In this document: positions 1-8,540 of the stretch, in pieces
How the letters are laid out: every line of letters begins with the position of its first letter
Numbering within the stretch: the first letter of the stretch is position 1
DNA from: JAYQPQ01 sp038145405
GTDB taxonomy: Bacteria > Pseudomonadota > Gammaproteobacteria > Pseudomonadales > GM7GCV1
NCBI GenBank assembly: GCA_038145405.1
Contig: JAYQPQ010000003.1
Coordinates: 1-59,451, forward strand
Direction: 5' to 3'
Length of the DNA stretch: 59,451 bases
Made by a program: the position numbers and the translations under genes
Notes under the pieces: generated by a model
Database searches by the model: none
Told to the model about the DNA's origin: nothing
What the model saw: only the letters and a program-made list of their open reading frames with translations

Positions 1-366
1 GCTTCGCCCTATTGCAACTATGATGCGGCGCTCCATGTGGGTCGTTATCTTGCCGGTGATTGGGGTCAGACCCTCGAAATCAAGCGCCGCTTTGCCAATG
101 GCTGGGAGGTTGGCGCCTTTGCCACCTTCACCGATGTCTCGGCTGAAGACTTTGGCGAAGGCAGCTTTGATAAGGGCATTACCATTCGTATTCCGCTGGC
201 GGTACTGACTGGCGGAGGCGGGCGCGCAACAGCGATAGACACCACCATCCGACCGCTGACGCGTGACGGCGGACAGCGTCTGGATGCCTATGGCACGTCG
301 CTTTGGGATACGCTACGTTCGTCGACATACGACGAATTGACGCTTCCGGAAAGGACACTACCCTGA
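1..366 (+). CDS. YjbH/GfcD-like capsule or exopolysaccharide outer-membrane protein, 3' part only
   Basis: The reading frame is open from the first base of the window and stops at 364-366, so only about the last 121 residues are seen. They carry the pattern found at the end of YjbH/GfcD family proteins: a G-D-W-G stretch, the phrase FANGWEVGAFATFTDVSAED, then a glycine-rich linker followed by a TTIRPLTRDGGQRL tail. YjbH-type proteins are predicted outer-membrane beta-barrel proteins linked to exopolysaccharide or group 4 capsule secretion. The next gene starts inside this gene's stop codon (TGATG), so the two are probably translationally coupled. The family call comes from recognised motifs and the neighbouring gene, not from a search. 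Confidence 0.72.
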   Translation, partial: ASPYCNYDAALHVGRYLAGDWGQTLEIKRRFANGWEVGAFATFTDVSAEDFGEGSFDKGITIRIPLAVLTGGGGRATAIDTTIRPLTRDGGQRLDAYGTSLWDTLRSSTYDELTLPERTLP

Positions 367-932
367 TGGCACTGCTGCATAGACTGATTTTCGCCCTGGG
401 CTGCCTCGGTGTTCTGGCGGGGTGCACCTTTCATTCCACTCAGCTCGAATTTGTCCGGTCACTATTCGCCAAGCCGGAAATCTTGCCGGATCAGTTTTGG
501 GTGCTGCGCTTGCCCGATCAGAGCATTCCACTGGTGGCCTATTCCAGCGCTGAGCTACATACCTCCTTTGCCCGGGACGGCTTAAGCCTGAATTTTTATA
601 CATTGGAATTACAGACTGCCCTGGGCTGGCCCGAGGCGGGATCAGATATATGGGTGATGCACGATGGAAATCGGGCCACGCATAGGCTGGACGGTGAACA
701 AATTACCGTGGAGTGTGCGGACTGGGCCTATCTTGAAAGTGAACAGATGATGTATACCGACTGTGCAGCCACAGAAGTATTCGACTGGACTTATCGCAAG
801 GAGATCCAACTGCGCGGGGGGCGCATTGTGCGAATGCACTATGGACTCTGGCCAGGCTTATCGCCGATTGAGTTGATTTGGTTCCCGGTTTCCGGGGAAA
901 ATCCTTCACTGCTTGATGAGCTGATCCCATGA
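366..932 (+). CDS. YjbF/GfcB-like outer-membrane lipoprotein
   Basis: This encodes 188 residues. The start at 366 is chosen because it overlaps the previous stop (TGATG) and opens directly into a lipoprotein signal: a short hydrophobic stretch ending in LAGC, with the lipidated cysteine at residue 20. A longer in-frame start at 303 would bury that signal. The mature part is Trp-rich (WAYLESEQMMYTDC, MHYGLWPGLSPIE) and has the size and pattern of the YjbF/GfcB family, which accompanies YjbH/GfcD and SLBB export proteins in exopolysaccharide loci. It overlaps the next gene by ATGA. The exact role of the family in export is not settled. Confidence 0.75.
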   Translation: MALLHRLIFALGCLGVLAGCTFHSTQLEFVRSLFAKPEILPDQFWVLRLPDQSIPLVAYSSAELHTSFARDGLSLNFYTLELQTALGWPEAGSDIWVMHDGNRATHRLDGEQITVECADWAYLESEQMMYTDCAATEVFDWTYRKEIQLRGGRIVRMHYGLWPGLSPIELIWFPVSGENPSLLDELIP

Positions 933-3517
933 CACGATTTCGACGGTTTCTCCTGCCGCTTCTCCTAGCTGCGCCCCCCGCGCTTTCTCAGTTGCCTGCT
1001 GGCATTACGCCTGAGATGGTGGCTCAGTTTCAACAAATGCGCCCCGCTGAGCAGCAAGTGATAGCCAGTCAGTTCGGTATTAGCTTAAACCAGTTGCAGG
1101 AGCGGATTGCTGGGATAGCCCTTCAATCTACTGGTATTGGCGAGGTTCAGACCATTCAGCCTCCCACCAAGCTGTCAAGCGAGGATCGCACACAGACAGC
1201 TTATGAGGATCAGAACGAAGAAGTCGTTGTTGCCAATGCCGACAGCTTTATGCAGCCGCTTCCGCTATTTGGCGCCGATATTTTTGATGCCGAGATCAGC
1301 ACCTTTGTGCCAGTCGATAATGCGCCTATCCCTACTGATTATATGCTCGGTCCTGGGGATGCCTTGGCCGTGCAACTCTATGGTAACCAGAATCAAAGTT
1401 TGAACTTGACCGTGGACCGCGAAGGCGTGGTCAATTTCCCTGATTTGGGTCCCATTAGTGTCGCCGGCTTGAGCTTCTCTGGGGCCCAGGAACTTCTGCT
1501 CAATCGCGTTAGCGAGGAAATGATTGGCGTGCGCGCGGCTATTTCCCTAGGGCGATTGCGGGCCATTAATATCTTTCTTGCGGGCGAAGCCGCTAACCCT
1601 GGCACTTATGCGGTGTCTGCATTGACGACCGTGACCCAAGCGCTGTTCGTTTCTGGAGGAATTAGCGACATTGGCTCTCTGCGCAATATTCAGATACGCC
1701 GAAATAATCAGACAGTGGGGACCTTTGATCTTTACGATCTGTTGATGCGAGGCGATGCCAGCAGTGATTTGCGTTTGCAGTCGGGCGACGTGGTCTTTAT
1801 CCCCACGGTGGGTCCGGTGGCGCAAATTGATGGCGCAGTGCGTAGACCGGCCGCTTTTGAATTGGCTAATGGCGAAACCTTAGCGGATCTGATCGCCATG
1901 GCCGGTGGGTTTCGTTCCAACGCCTATATTAGCGATGTATTGCGCCGTTCCTATTTAGTCGGCGGAACGCAGCAATTACGCAGCCTAAACCTTCATGAAA
2001 CATCAGCGGCCAGTATTTTACTGAGCGATGGCGACGGCTTTCTAGTTTCCGACTCTTCATCTTACATTAAAAATCGCATTACGGTGCATGGAGCGGTAAC
2101 ACGTCCCGGACCGCGCGGATGGGAAGTCGGAATGAGAATCTCTGATGTCTTCAACTCCGTGACTGAAGATCTTAACGCCAGTACTGTGGATTTGAATTAT
2201 TCCTTGATTGTGCGTATTAAGAACACGGATCGTCAAATCGAGGTCGTTCAGTTCAATCTGGGCGAGGCTATTAAGAATCCTGGTTCGCTTGCTGACCCCG
2301 AATTGCAGGCAGAGGACGAGCTGCTAGTTTTTGACCTGCCCGATGTAATGCGCTCTATGGAGATCGAGCAGGATCGCGAGCTCAGCTTATTAGACTTATT
2401 AGAATTAGAGGCAACTCAAGTTGAAACGGGTTCTAGTCGTACGGAATTGCTGGCACCGCTGATTGAAAAGTTGCGACTCCAGGCGGACCGGGAGGAATCG
2501 GTTCGTTTAGTCAACGTGCTGGGTAACGTGAAGGTTCCCGGCACCTATCCCTTGACAAGCAATATGACGGTTAGCCAGCTCATCTCGGCAGCTGGCGGAT
2601 TACAGGATAGCGCCGTGGATCAGGCTGAACTGCTGCGACTAAGCGAACAGGATGGAAACATTTTAGAGGTCGAAAAAATCGAGCTTGATCTCAATACTAG
2701 TGTGCCGAACCGATCGGATCTAGACTTCGTCTTGCTCAGCAGGGATACCCTGCTTATCCGCACTATCTCAGATTGGAATCTCGAAGAGCAAGTCACCATA
2801 ACCGGAGAAGTGCGCTTTCCTGGAGCATACACCATCGTACCAGGAGACACTATTGGTGACTTGTTGCGTCGAGCTGGCGGGTTGAAAGATGATGCTTTTA
2901 TCGAGGGCGCCGTCTTCACTCGGGATGTTCTCAAAGAGCGTGAAGCGGAGCAGGCTCGTCAGTTCGCTCGGCTTATCCGCGACAATTTTGCTGCTCGCAG
3001 TATGACGCAGGAATTAATTAATACTTCATTTAGCGAGATCAACGAGATTGCCAGCTATTTTGAGGATTATGAAGGTTCAGGGCGCATGGTCGTCGACTTG
3101 GATGGTATTATTGCCGGTGATCGATCGATTGATATCGAGCTGTTGTCGGGGGATGCTTTGCATTTGCCGCGCCGAACGGAAGCGGTTACCGTCGTGGGTG
3201 CTGTTTTCCATGAAGGATCCCACCGCTATAGCCCAACACTAACTGTCGAGGGCTACCTGGAGCTGTCTGGTGGATTGGTCCAACGCGCTCAATTTCGCGA
3301 CGTTTATGTGCTGAAAGCCGATGGGTCTGTGTTTATTCCTTCGAGAGAGCGCAGTCTATTGCGTTTTCCTGCTACCGATACCCTCTTAGGGCCGGGTGAT
3401 ACCATTGTGGCGCCTGTCGATACGGCTTATAAAGACCGCTGGGCTGTAATCAAAGACATCACCCAGATTGCTTATCAAGCTGGTGTGAGTCTCGCATCAA
3501 TCATGGCGGCGTTCTGA
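929..3517 (+). CDS. Large SLBB-domain polysaccharide export protein (Wza/OPX family)
   Basis: This encodes 862 residues, more than twice the length of classical Wza. A signal peptide covers about residues 1-21. A Poly_export (Wza) segment follows at about 130-220, around the phrase DYMLGPGDALAVQLYG. I count about six SLBB-like repeats after it, each ending in an AGG or SGG turn. The export domain would sit in the periplasm and outer membrane and pass polysaccharide outward. There is no lipobox cysteine after the signal peptide, unlike classical Wza, so anchoring must differ. It ends with a hydrophobic helix (residues about 840-862). It lies between the YjbF-like lipoprotein (ATGA overlap) and the Wzz-like gene (TGATG overlap), so the four genes form one operon. 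Confidence 0.85.
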   Translation: MTRFRRFLLPLLLAAPPALSQLPAGITPEMVAQFQQMRPAEQQVIASQFGISLNQLQERIAGIALQSTGIGEVQTIQPPTKLSSEDRTQTAYEDQNEEVVVANADSFMQPLPLFGADIFDAEISTFVPVDNAPIPTDYMLGPGDALAVQLYGNQNQSLNLTVDREGVVNFPDLGPISVAGLSFSGAQELLLNRVSEEMIGVRAAISLGRLRAINIFLAGEAANPGTYAVSALTTVTQALFVSGGISDIGSLRNIQIRRNNQTVGTFDLYDLLMRGDASSDLRLQSGDVVFIPTVGPVAQIDGAVRRPAAFELANGETLADLIAMAGGFRSNAYISDVLRRSYLVGGTQQLRSLNLHETSAASILLSDGDGFLVSDSSSYIKNRITVHGAVTRPGPRGWEVGMRISDVFNSVTEDLNASTVDLNYSLIVRIKNTDRQIEVVQFNLGEAIKNPGSLADPELQAEDELLVFDLPDVMRSMEIEQDRELSLLDLLELEATQVETGSSRTELLAPLIEKLRLQADREESVRLVNVLGNVKVPGTYPLTSNMTVSQLISAAGGLQDSAVDQAELLRLSEQDGNILEVEKIELDLNTSVPNRSDLDFVLLSRDTLLIRTISDWNLEEQVTITGEVRFPGAYTIVPGDTIGDLLRRAGGLKDDAFIEGAVFTRDVLKEREAEQARQFARLIRDNFAARSMTQELINTSFSEINEIASYFEDYEGSGRMVVDLDGIIAGDRSIDIELLSGDALHLPRRTEAVTVVGAVFHEGSHRYSPTLTVEGYLELSGGLVQRAQFRDVYVLKADGSVFIPSRERSLLRFPATDTLLGPGDTIVAPVDTAYKDRWAVIKDITQIAYQAGVSLASIMAAF

Positions 3518-4497
3518 TGAATATCGACAAAATTCCCGCTCCCGAATTGCGCGCTGATCCCAAATTGACGTTCTATGAAGACGAGATCGACTTGCGCGAA
3601 CTCTTTTTCACGCTGTGGGTTGCCAAGTGGCTGATTGTCGGTATTACGGCGGTTTTTGCAGTCTGCTCTGTATTGATTGCACTTTGGCTGCCTAATATCT
3701 ATCGCGCCGAAGCGCTGCTAGCGCCTGCAGTTGAGGAAGAATCCGCTGGGGGGCTGGCTAGCCTGGCCGGTCAGTTTGGGGGGTTGGCCTCGCTGGCGGG
3801 TATTAGCTTGGGTTCGTCCAGTGTCGATAAAACCACCTTGGCGATTGAAACCCTGCAGTCCCGTCAGTTCTTTGCCCGTTTTATCAATGAGCACGAGGTG
3901 CTTGTATCGCTCTTTGCCACCGAAAGCTGGAATCTGGCTTCGAATCAGCTAGAGCTGGATGATGAAATTTACGATGCCGGCTCGGCAGCCTGGGTTAGGG
4001 AGGTTGATCCACCCTTCACACCGGCGCCCTCGGTACAGGAGGCGCACGAGAAATTTAGGGAGGTGCTTTCGGTTTCGCAGGATGCCGAAAGTGGCTTGGT
4101 ACGCATAGCTATAGAGCACAAATCACCCTATGTAGCCGCCGACTGGGTGCGCTGGCTGGTGGAAGATGTGAATCGCTATATGCGCGAGGCCGATATTGCC
4201 GAAGCCCGGCGCTCGATAGAATTTCTGCAACAGCAGATTGCGACGACTCCCATTGCCGAGATGCATCAACTGCTCTATCAGCTGATTCAGGAGCAGACCA
4301 AGACCATTATGCTGGCCGAGGTGCGTCCGGAATACGTATTGAAAACGGTGGATCCGGCGGTAGCGCCGGAAGAAAAAGCCAAGCCCAGCCGCGCACTGAT
4401 CTGCATAATCGGCACCATGCTGGGCGGTATGCTGGCTTGCCTCTTTGTGCTGTTACGTAACGCGTTTCGACCCGAAGAAAAGGGAATTGCCACCTAG
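3517..4497 (+). CDS. Wzz-type polysaccharide chain-length determinant protein
   Basis: This encodes 326 residues. A membrane segment lies at about 32-55 and a second at about 296-316, with a periplasmic region between them containing helical, Gln/Glu-rich stretches near its end. That is the polysaccharide co-polymerase (PCP/Wzz) plan. The N-terminal DEIDLRELFFTLWVAKW just before the first membrane segment is typical. There is no C-terminal tyrosine-kinase (Walker A) domain, so this is a PCP-1-like form rather than a Wzc-type autokinase. It overlaps the upstream export gene by TGATG and is the last gene of the export block. Its partners for synthesis (Wzx, Wzy, glycosyltransferases) are not in the window and may lie upstream. 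Confidence 0.85.
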   Translation: MNIDKIPAPELRADPKLTFYEDEIDLRELFFTLWVAKWLIVGITAVFAVCSVLIALWLPNIYRAEALLAPAVEEESAGGLASLAGQFGGLASLAGISLGSSSVDKTTLAIETLQSRQFFARFINEHEVLVSLFATESWNLASNQLELDDEIYDAGSAAWVREVDPPFTPAPSVQEAHEKFREVLSVSQDAESGLVRIAIEHKSPYVAADWVRWLVEDVNRYMREADIAEARRSIEFLQQQIATTPIAEMHQLLYQLIQEQTKTIMLAEVRPEYVLKTVDPAVAPEEKAKPSRALICIIGTMLGGMLACLFVLLRNAFRPEEKGIAT

Positions 4498-4529
4498 CCT
4501 GGCGGCTTCTCCTGCTGGCAGGAGAGCAG

Positions 4530-5429
4530 CTAAGTCTGCAATCCCTGTAAAAATTTCCGCAGTTCATCGCTCGTTTCCGGATGCGTTAATCCGGCAGCGA
4601 TATTGGCCTTGAGATAGCCCACCTTGTTGCCGCAGTCGTAGGTCGGTGACTCCATGCAATAGGCAGCCATGTCGGATGATTGCAGCAGGGTGTCCAGCGC
4701 ATCGGTCAGCTGAATCTCCCCACCCGCTCCCGGCTTCGTTGTTTTCAGAATGCCCATGATATTGGCTGGTAGCAGGTAACGGCCAATTACGGCCAAATTG
4801 GACGGTGCCGTTCCCAGTTTTGGCTTTTCCACCATGCCTTGAATAGCGGCACTCTGCCCCGGCTGGGGGTTGGCACCGTTGCAATCGACAATGCCATACA
4901 GCGAGGTCTGGCTCTCCGGCACCGGCTCCACCATGATCTGCGCGGCGCCGGTTTTGTTCCAGGCCTGCACCATGCGCTTGAGGTCACTTTCCTGCTGGTT
5001 TTGCGGCTGTATCACAATCACATCGGGCAGCATCACGCAAAAGGGTTCGTCGCGAACCAGTCCGGCCGCACAGAGCACGGCGTGACCCAGGCCGAGGGCC
5101 TTGGCCTGGCGCACCGATACCACATTGATATGGGAGGGAATCATCTCACTGACGGATTTCAGCACGTCCTTTTTGCCTTTGGCGGTCAGCATATGCTCCA
5201 GCTCAAAATTCACATCGAAGTGGTTTTCGATGGCTTCCTTACCCCAGCGGGTTACCAGAATAATTTCTTCAATGCCGGCGCTGACGGCTTCTTCCACCAC
5301 ATGCTGAATCACCGGCTTGTCGCCGACCGGCAGCAGCTCCTTGGGGATGGCCTTGGTGGCGGGCAGCATGCGCGTGCCCAGGCCGGCGACAGGAATTATG
5401 GCTTTGCGGATGGGTTTGATCGAAGTCAT
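4530..5429 (-). CDS. galU: UTP-glucose-1-phosphate uridylyltransferase
   Basis: This encodes 299 residues, the usual GalU length. It makes UDP-glucose from UTP and glucose-1-phosphate for surface polysaccharides. The N-terminal nucleotide-binding signature AGLGTRMLPATKAIPKELLP is intact at about residues 16-35. The DKPVIQHVVEEA and VEKP segments of the family also follow. It is transcribed leftward behind the phosphohexomutase gene, 36 bp away, and the two probably form an operon converging on the export genes. The substrate logic fits, since the mutase makes glucose-1-phosphate and GalU activates it. I see no terminator with a T-tract in the 32 bp between this gene's end and the Wzz gene. 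Confidence 0.95.
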   Translation of the reverse strand: MTSIKPIRKAIIPVAGLGTRMLPATKAIPKELLPVGDKPVIQHVVEEAVSAGIEEIILVTRWGKEAIENHFDVNFELEHMLTAKGKKDVLKSVSEMIPSHINVVSVRQAKALGLGHAVLCAAGLVRDEPFCVMLPDVIVIQPQNQQESDLKRMVQAWNKTGAAQIMVEPVPESQTSLYGIVDCNGANPQPGQSAAIQGMVEKPKLGTAPSNLAVIGRYLLPANIMGILKTTKPGAGGEIQLTDALDTLLQSSDMAAYCMESPTYDCGNKVGYLKANIAAGLTHPETSDELRKFLQGLQT

Positions 5430-5465
5430 ATGACAATTCTCGGATATGCGCGTGACACTTGAGTG

Positions 5466-6806
5466 TCAGGCCTGAATCAGGCCGGTGAGTTCCTGCACTT
5501 TTTCCTGCAGCAGATCCTCGTCGTGGCGGGTTTCGACATTCAGCCGCAACAGGGGTTCGGTATTGGACGCGCGCAGGTTAAAGCGCCACTTGGGGAAACT
5601 GAAGCTGATGCCATCTAGGCTATCCAGCGTGCCGCCCAGTTTCTGGTAGTGGCCCTGGATGCGCTCAATGACGGAATTAGCATCCTGTACCCGGAAATTA
5701 ATCTCGCCGCTGCATGGGAAGGCCCGAATACGTTCGTCGACCAGGTCCTTGAGTAGCTTTCCGGTGCGGCACATGAGTTCGGTGATCAGCAACCAGGGGA
5801 TCATGCCGCTGTCACAATAGGCAAAATCGCGGAAGTAGTGGTGGGCACTCATCTCGCCGCCATACGCTGCGTCCTTGTCGCGCATGATTTCCTTGATAAA
5901 GGCGTGTCCGCATTTGGACATGACGGCCTTGCCGCCGGCGTCCTTCACCATCTCCTGGGTGTTCCAGGTGAGGCGCGGATCGTGAATGATGGTGGCGCCG
6001 GGCGATTTGAGCAGGGCCATTTCGGCCAGCAAACCCACCAGGTAATAGCCCTCGATAAAGCGACCCTGGTGGTCGAAGAAGAAGCAGCGGTCGAAGTCAC
6101 CGTCCCAGGCGATGCCCAAATCGGCTTTGCGTGCAATCACGGCATCGGCCGTCATGCGCTGGTTTTCTTTCAACAGGGGGTTGGGTACACCGTTGGGGAA
6201 TTCGCCATCGGGCTCTTCGTTCAGGTAGATAAAGCGGAATGGCAGCCAGCGCTCCAGCCGCTTGATGACCAGGCCGGCCCCGCCGTTGCCTGGGTTCACC
6301 AGAATTTTCAGGGGTTTGAGCTGGTAGCGGTCGACGTACTTGAGCAGATGGCTGATGTAGTCGGATTTGTCCGGCTCGTGTTTAATTTTTCCCTGTTCTG
6401 AGGGGGCAGGGAAATGGCCGCGTTCGACCCGATCGCGAATATCAAACAGCCCGGTATCGCTGCTGATGGGGCGCGCCTGGTGCTTGACCAGCTTCATGCC
6501 GTTGTGGCCGCGCGGGTTATGGCTGGCGGTGACCATGATGCCGCCGTCCAGTTTGTGGTGGAGGGTCGCAAAATAGACCTCCTCGGTGCCGCACAGACCA
6601 ATGTTCATCACATCCGAGCCGCCATCGATCAATCCTTTCATTAAGGCTGTGGAGAGACTAGGGCTTTCATTGCGAATGTCGCAGCCAACGGCCACTTTGC
6701 GGGGATGGTAGAGCTCGCAGTAAGCGCGGCCGATCTTGTAGGCGATATCCTCGTTCAGTTCACCGGGTACGCGTCCGCGCAGGTCATAGGCTTTGAAAAG
6801 CGACAT
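5466..6806 (-). CDS. Phosphomannomutase/phosphoglucomutase (alpha-D-phosphohexomutase family)
   Basis: This encodes 446 residues. It interconverts hexose-6-phosphate and hexose-1-phosphate, feeding sugar-nucleotide synthesis. The active-site serine loop TASHNPRGHNGMK is intact at about residues 93-105. The metal-binding loop DGDFDRC follows near residue 237 and the phosphate-binding RASNTEP near the C-terminus. It is shorter than P. aeruginosa AlgC by a small margin and closer to CpsG/ManB. I cannot tell from sequence whether glucose or mannose is preferred, and the galU partner downstream favours at least glucose-1-phosphate output. A TACAAT -10-like box lies about 40 bp upstream at 6844-6849 on the minus strand. 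Confidence 0.9.
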   Translation of the reverse strand: MSLFKAYDLRGRVPGELNEDIAYKIGRAYCELYHPRKVAVGCDIRNESPSLSTALMKGLIDGGSDVMNIGLCGTEEVYFATLHHKLDGGIMVTASHNPRGHNGMKLVKHQARPISSDTGLFDIRDRVERGHFPAPSEQGKIKHEPDKSDYISHLLKYVDRYQLKPLKILVNPGNGGAGLVIKRLERWLPFRFIYLNEEPDGEFPNGVPNPLLKENQRMTADAVIARKADLGIAWDGDFDRCFFFDHQGRFIEGYYLVGLLAEMALLKSPGATIIHDPRLTWNTQEMVKDAGGKAVMSKCGHAFIKEIMRDKDAAYGGEMSAHHYFRDFAYCDSGMIPWLLITELMCRTGKLLKDLVDERIRAFPCSGEINFRVQDANSVIERIQGHYQKLGGTLDSLDGISFSFPKWRFNLRASNTEPLLRLNVETRHDEDLLQEKVQELTGLIQA

Positions 6807-6920
6807 GCATCTCCGTGTTGTCGATTCGAGCTAGATCCGCGTTATTGTAGCGGAACGGACCGATAAAATGCCGCGCCTACGCGCCGTCGGAGGACTTTTC
6901 CTTTGACCCAAGCAAACGCA

Positions 6921-6948
6921 TTGATTGGGCCGATTGCGCCGGTATAAT
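6921..6948 (+). promoter_or_regulatory. Promoter of tRNA-Ser
   Basis: TTGATT at 6921-6926 and a perfect TATAAT at 6943-6948 are separated by 16 bp, and the tRNA begins 13 bp after the -10 box. The GC-rich stretch just after the -10 box is typical of stable-RNA promoters under stringent control. Confidence 0.75.
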
Positions 6949-6961
6949 GCGTGGCTCCTTC

Positions 6962-7050
6962 GGAGGGGTGGCTGAGTGGTTGAAAGCACCGGTCTTGAAA
7001 ACCGACGAGCCCTCAAGGCTCCGTGGGTTCGAATCCCACCCCCTCCGCCA
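6962..7050 (+). tRNA. tRNA-Ser (anticodon UGA)
   Basis: The gene is 89 nt including an encoded CCA. The acceptor arms GGAGGGG and CCCCTCC pair fully, with G as discriminator base. The anticodon loop CTTGAAA gives UGA, reading UCA codons. The long variable arm expected of serine tRNA is present, and the T-stem GTGGG pairs with CCCAC around TTCGAAT. It is followed by its own terminator. Confidence 0.98.
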
Positions 7051-7060
7051 TTTCATAAAA

Positions 7061-7086
7061 AGCCCCGCCATGTGCGGGCTTTTTTA
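7061..7086 (+). terminator. Intrinsic terminator of tRNA-Ser
   Basis: AGCCCCGC and GCGGGCT form a GC-rich stem with one bulged C and a 5-nt loop, followed by a run of T. It starts 10 bp after the CCA end of the tRNA. Confidence 0.85.
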
Positions 7087-7226
7087 TGTCCCGATCCTGG
7101 AGCAAAGTGCGCGGAGTGTGCAGTCGACCACAGCATGACAGAGATTTAATCCGATAGGCGCCGCGGGAAGGCTGATAAGCCTATGAATAAAGGACTTTTC
7201 TTGCGATAGTGAAATGGAAGCTTCAA

Positions 7227-7673
7227 ATGCCCCGAGAAGTTATCAGTTGCCCTTTCTTTGACATGGTTCTATCCCCACCCGACTCTGCATCCATGCCCCA
7301 TCCGCTGCCTGTAAAAGACACCCTTTACTACGATGGTCTCTGCAGTTTATGTAGCAGGGAGATACGTACCTTGAAGCGCCTCCAGCGAGGTGGATTGGCC
7401 TTTGCTGATATCCACCAGCTGGTCCTGGATAGCACCCTGCCAACCCGGGAAGCGCTGCTTAAACTGCTCCACCTGCGCAAAGCGGATGGCCAGTGGGTGG
7501 TGGGGTTGGAAGCCAATGTCAGAGCTTGGTCGCATACCCGCTGGGGTTGGTTGTATTATCCATTGCTTTGGCCGGGATTGAACAGAGTGGCCCGCTCCAT
7601 TTACGGTCGTTGGGCAGAGCGACGCTATGAGCGTCTTTATGCCTGCAATGTCTGTATGGGAGGCGAAGATTGA
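7227..7673 (+). CDS. DCC-family (DUF393) thiol-disulfide oxidoreductase-like protein
   Basis: This encodes 148 residues from the chosen start. The DUF393 signature LYYDGLCSLCSREI carries the CxxC pair at about residues 35-38, and the downstream W-x-x-G-L-E-A segment fits the family. Members are annotated as thioredoxin-fold proteins, though biochemical function is poorly known. Start choice: ATG at 7227 has GGAAG six bases upstream, whereas the longer GTG at 7209 has only a distant AGGA. The shorter ATG at 7293 would also keep the whole domain. The stop codon overlaps the TTG start of the SDR gene, so the pair is likely co-translated. Confidence 0.8.
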   Translation: MPREVISCPFFDMVLSPPDSASMPHPLPVKDTLYYDGLCSLCSREIRTLKRLQRGGLAFADIHQLVLDSTLPTREALLKLLHLRKADGQWVVGLEANVRAWSHTRWGWLYYPLLWPGLNRVARSIYGRWAERRYERLYACNVCMGGED

Positions 7674-8380
7674 ACGCTCTGGTAGTGGGTGGCAGTGGTG
7701 GGATTGGGCTAGCGCTCGTTAAGCAACTGCTTGTCGATGCGGAGTTGGAACAGGTCTTCGCCACCTGGTACCGTCATTTGCCTCGCGACATCGAACACCC
7801 GCGGCTCACCTGGATTCAGCTGGACGTTCAAAAAGAAGCTCAAGTAGCGCAGTTGGCCGAAAAGCTTCCCAGGCTGGATCTGCTCATTAATACAGTGGGG
7901 ATGCTTCATACCCCAGAACATGGCCCGGAAAAAACGCTGCGCAATTTTGACCCGGATTTCTTTCTCGAAAATATACGCACCAATACGCTACCAAGCCTGC
8001 TTCTAGCCAAGCATTTCGCCACCCATTTGCGCCATTCATCACCCTCGACCTTTGCCGTTCTATCGGCGAAGGTCGGCAGCATCAGTGACAACCGGCTGGG
8101 CGGGTGGATAAGCTATCGATCCTCAAAAGCTGCGCTCAATATGGCACTCAAAACCTTGGCCGTGGAATGGCGCCAACGCGTGCCTAATTGTTCAATTGCC
8201 GCACTGCATCCCGGAACAGTGGCCACCTCTTTGTCGCAGCCATTTCAAGCCAATGTTCCCAGCGAAAAGCTTTTCAGTGCGGAATACGCCGCCAGCTGCC
8301 TGCTCCGGGTCATCGGCGGATTGTCCCCTGCCAACAGCGGAAAATTATGGAGCTGGGATGGCACTGTCCTGCCGTGGTGA
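7670..8380 (+). CDS. Short-chain dehydrogenase/reductase (C-factor-like SDR)
   Basis: This encodes 236 residues. The NAD(P)-binding motif GGSGGIG is at residues 7-13. The SDR motifs NTVGML (in place of NNAG), the catalytic S of AKVGSISDN and YRSSKAA (YxxxK) are all present. This is the small SDR subtype related to the myxobacterial C-factor; the substrate is unknown. The start is TTG, overlapping the previous stop (TTGA), supported by GGGAGG six bases upstream. It ends 124 bp before a bidirectional terminator shared with rne. Confidence 0.85.
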   Translation: MNALVVGGSGGIGLALVKQLLVDAELEQVFATWYRHLPRDIEHPRLTWIQLDVQKEAQVAQLAEKLPRLDLLINTVGMLHTPEHGPEKTLRNFDPDFFLENIRTNTLPSLLLAKHFATHLRHSSPSTFAVLSAKVGSISDNRLGGWISYRSSKAALNMALKTLAVEWRQRVPNCSIAALHPGTVATSLSQPFQANVPSEKLFSAEYAASCLLRVIGGLSPANSGKLWSWDGTVLPW

Positions 8381-8504
8381 CCACTGACCACCGGCAAGGA
8401 TGTTGAGCATCTTTCCTTCCAGTCGTCGGACATTACGATCGTTTGCCACTCATTGGCGTGAGGGTTGGGGAAGATCATTTATCCGAATAGCCACCTATAA
8501 AAAA

Positions 8505-8526
8505 GGGAGCCGAAGCTCCCTTTTTT
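8505..8526. terminator. Bidirectional intrinsic terminator between the SDR gene and rne
   Basis: A perfect 6-bp stem GGGAGC/GCTCCC with a CGAA tetraloop is flanked by an A-tract on the left and a T-tract on the right. It can therefore stop the SDR transcript rightward and the rne transcript leftward. Confidence 0.88.
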
Positions 8527-8540
8527 ATTCACTCAGCTGA

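Noticed and set aside
4508..4523. Hairpin CTCCTG/CAGGAG between the Wzz gene and galU
   Set aside because: No T-tract on either strand, so it is not called a terminator.
6877..7071. Antisense frame across tRNA-Ser
   Set aside because: It is the reverse reading of the tRNA gene and its promoter, not a protein gene.
6962..8540. Possible integration site next to tRNA-Ser
   Set aside because: No repeat of the tRNA 3' end, no integrase and no island boundary downstream.
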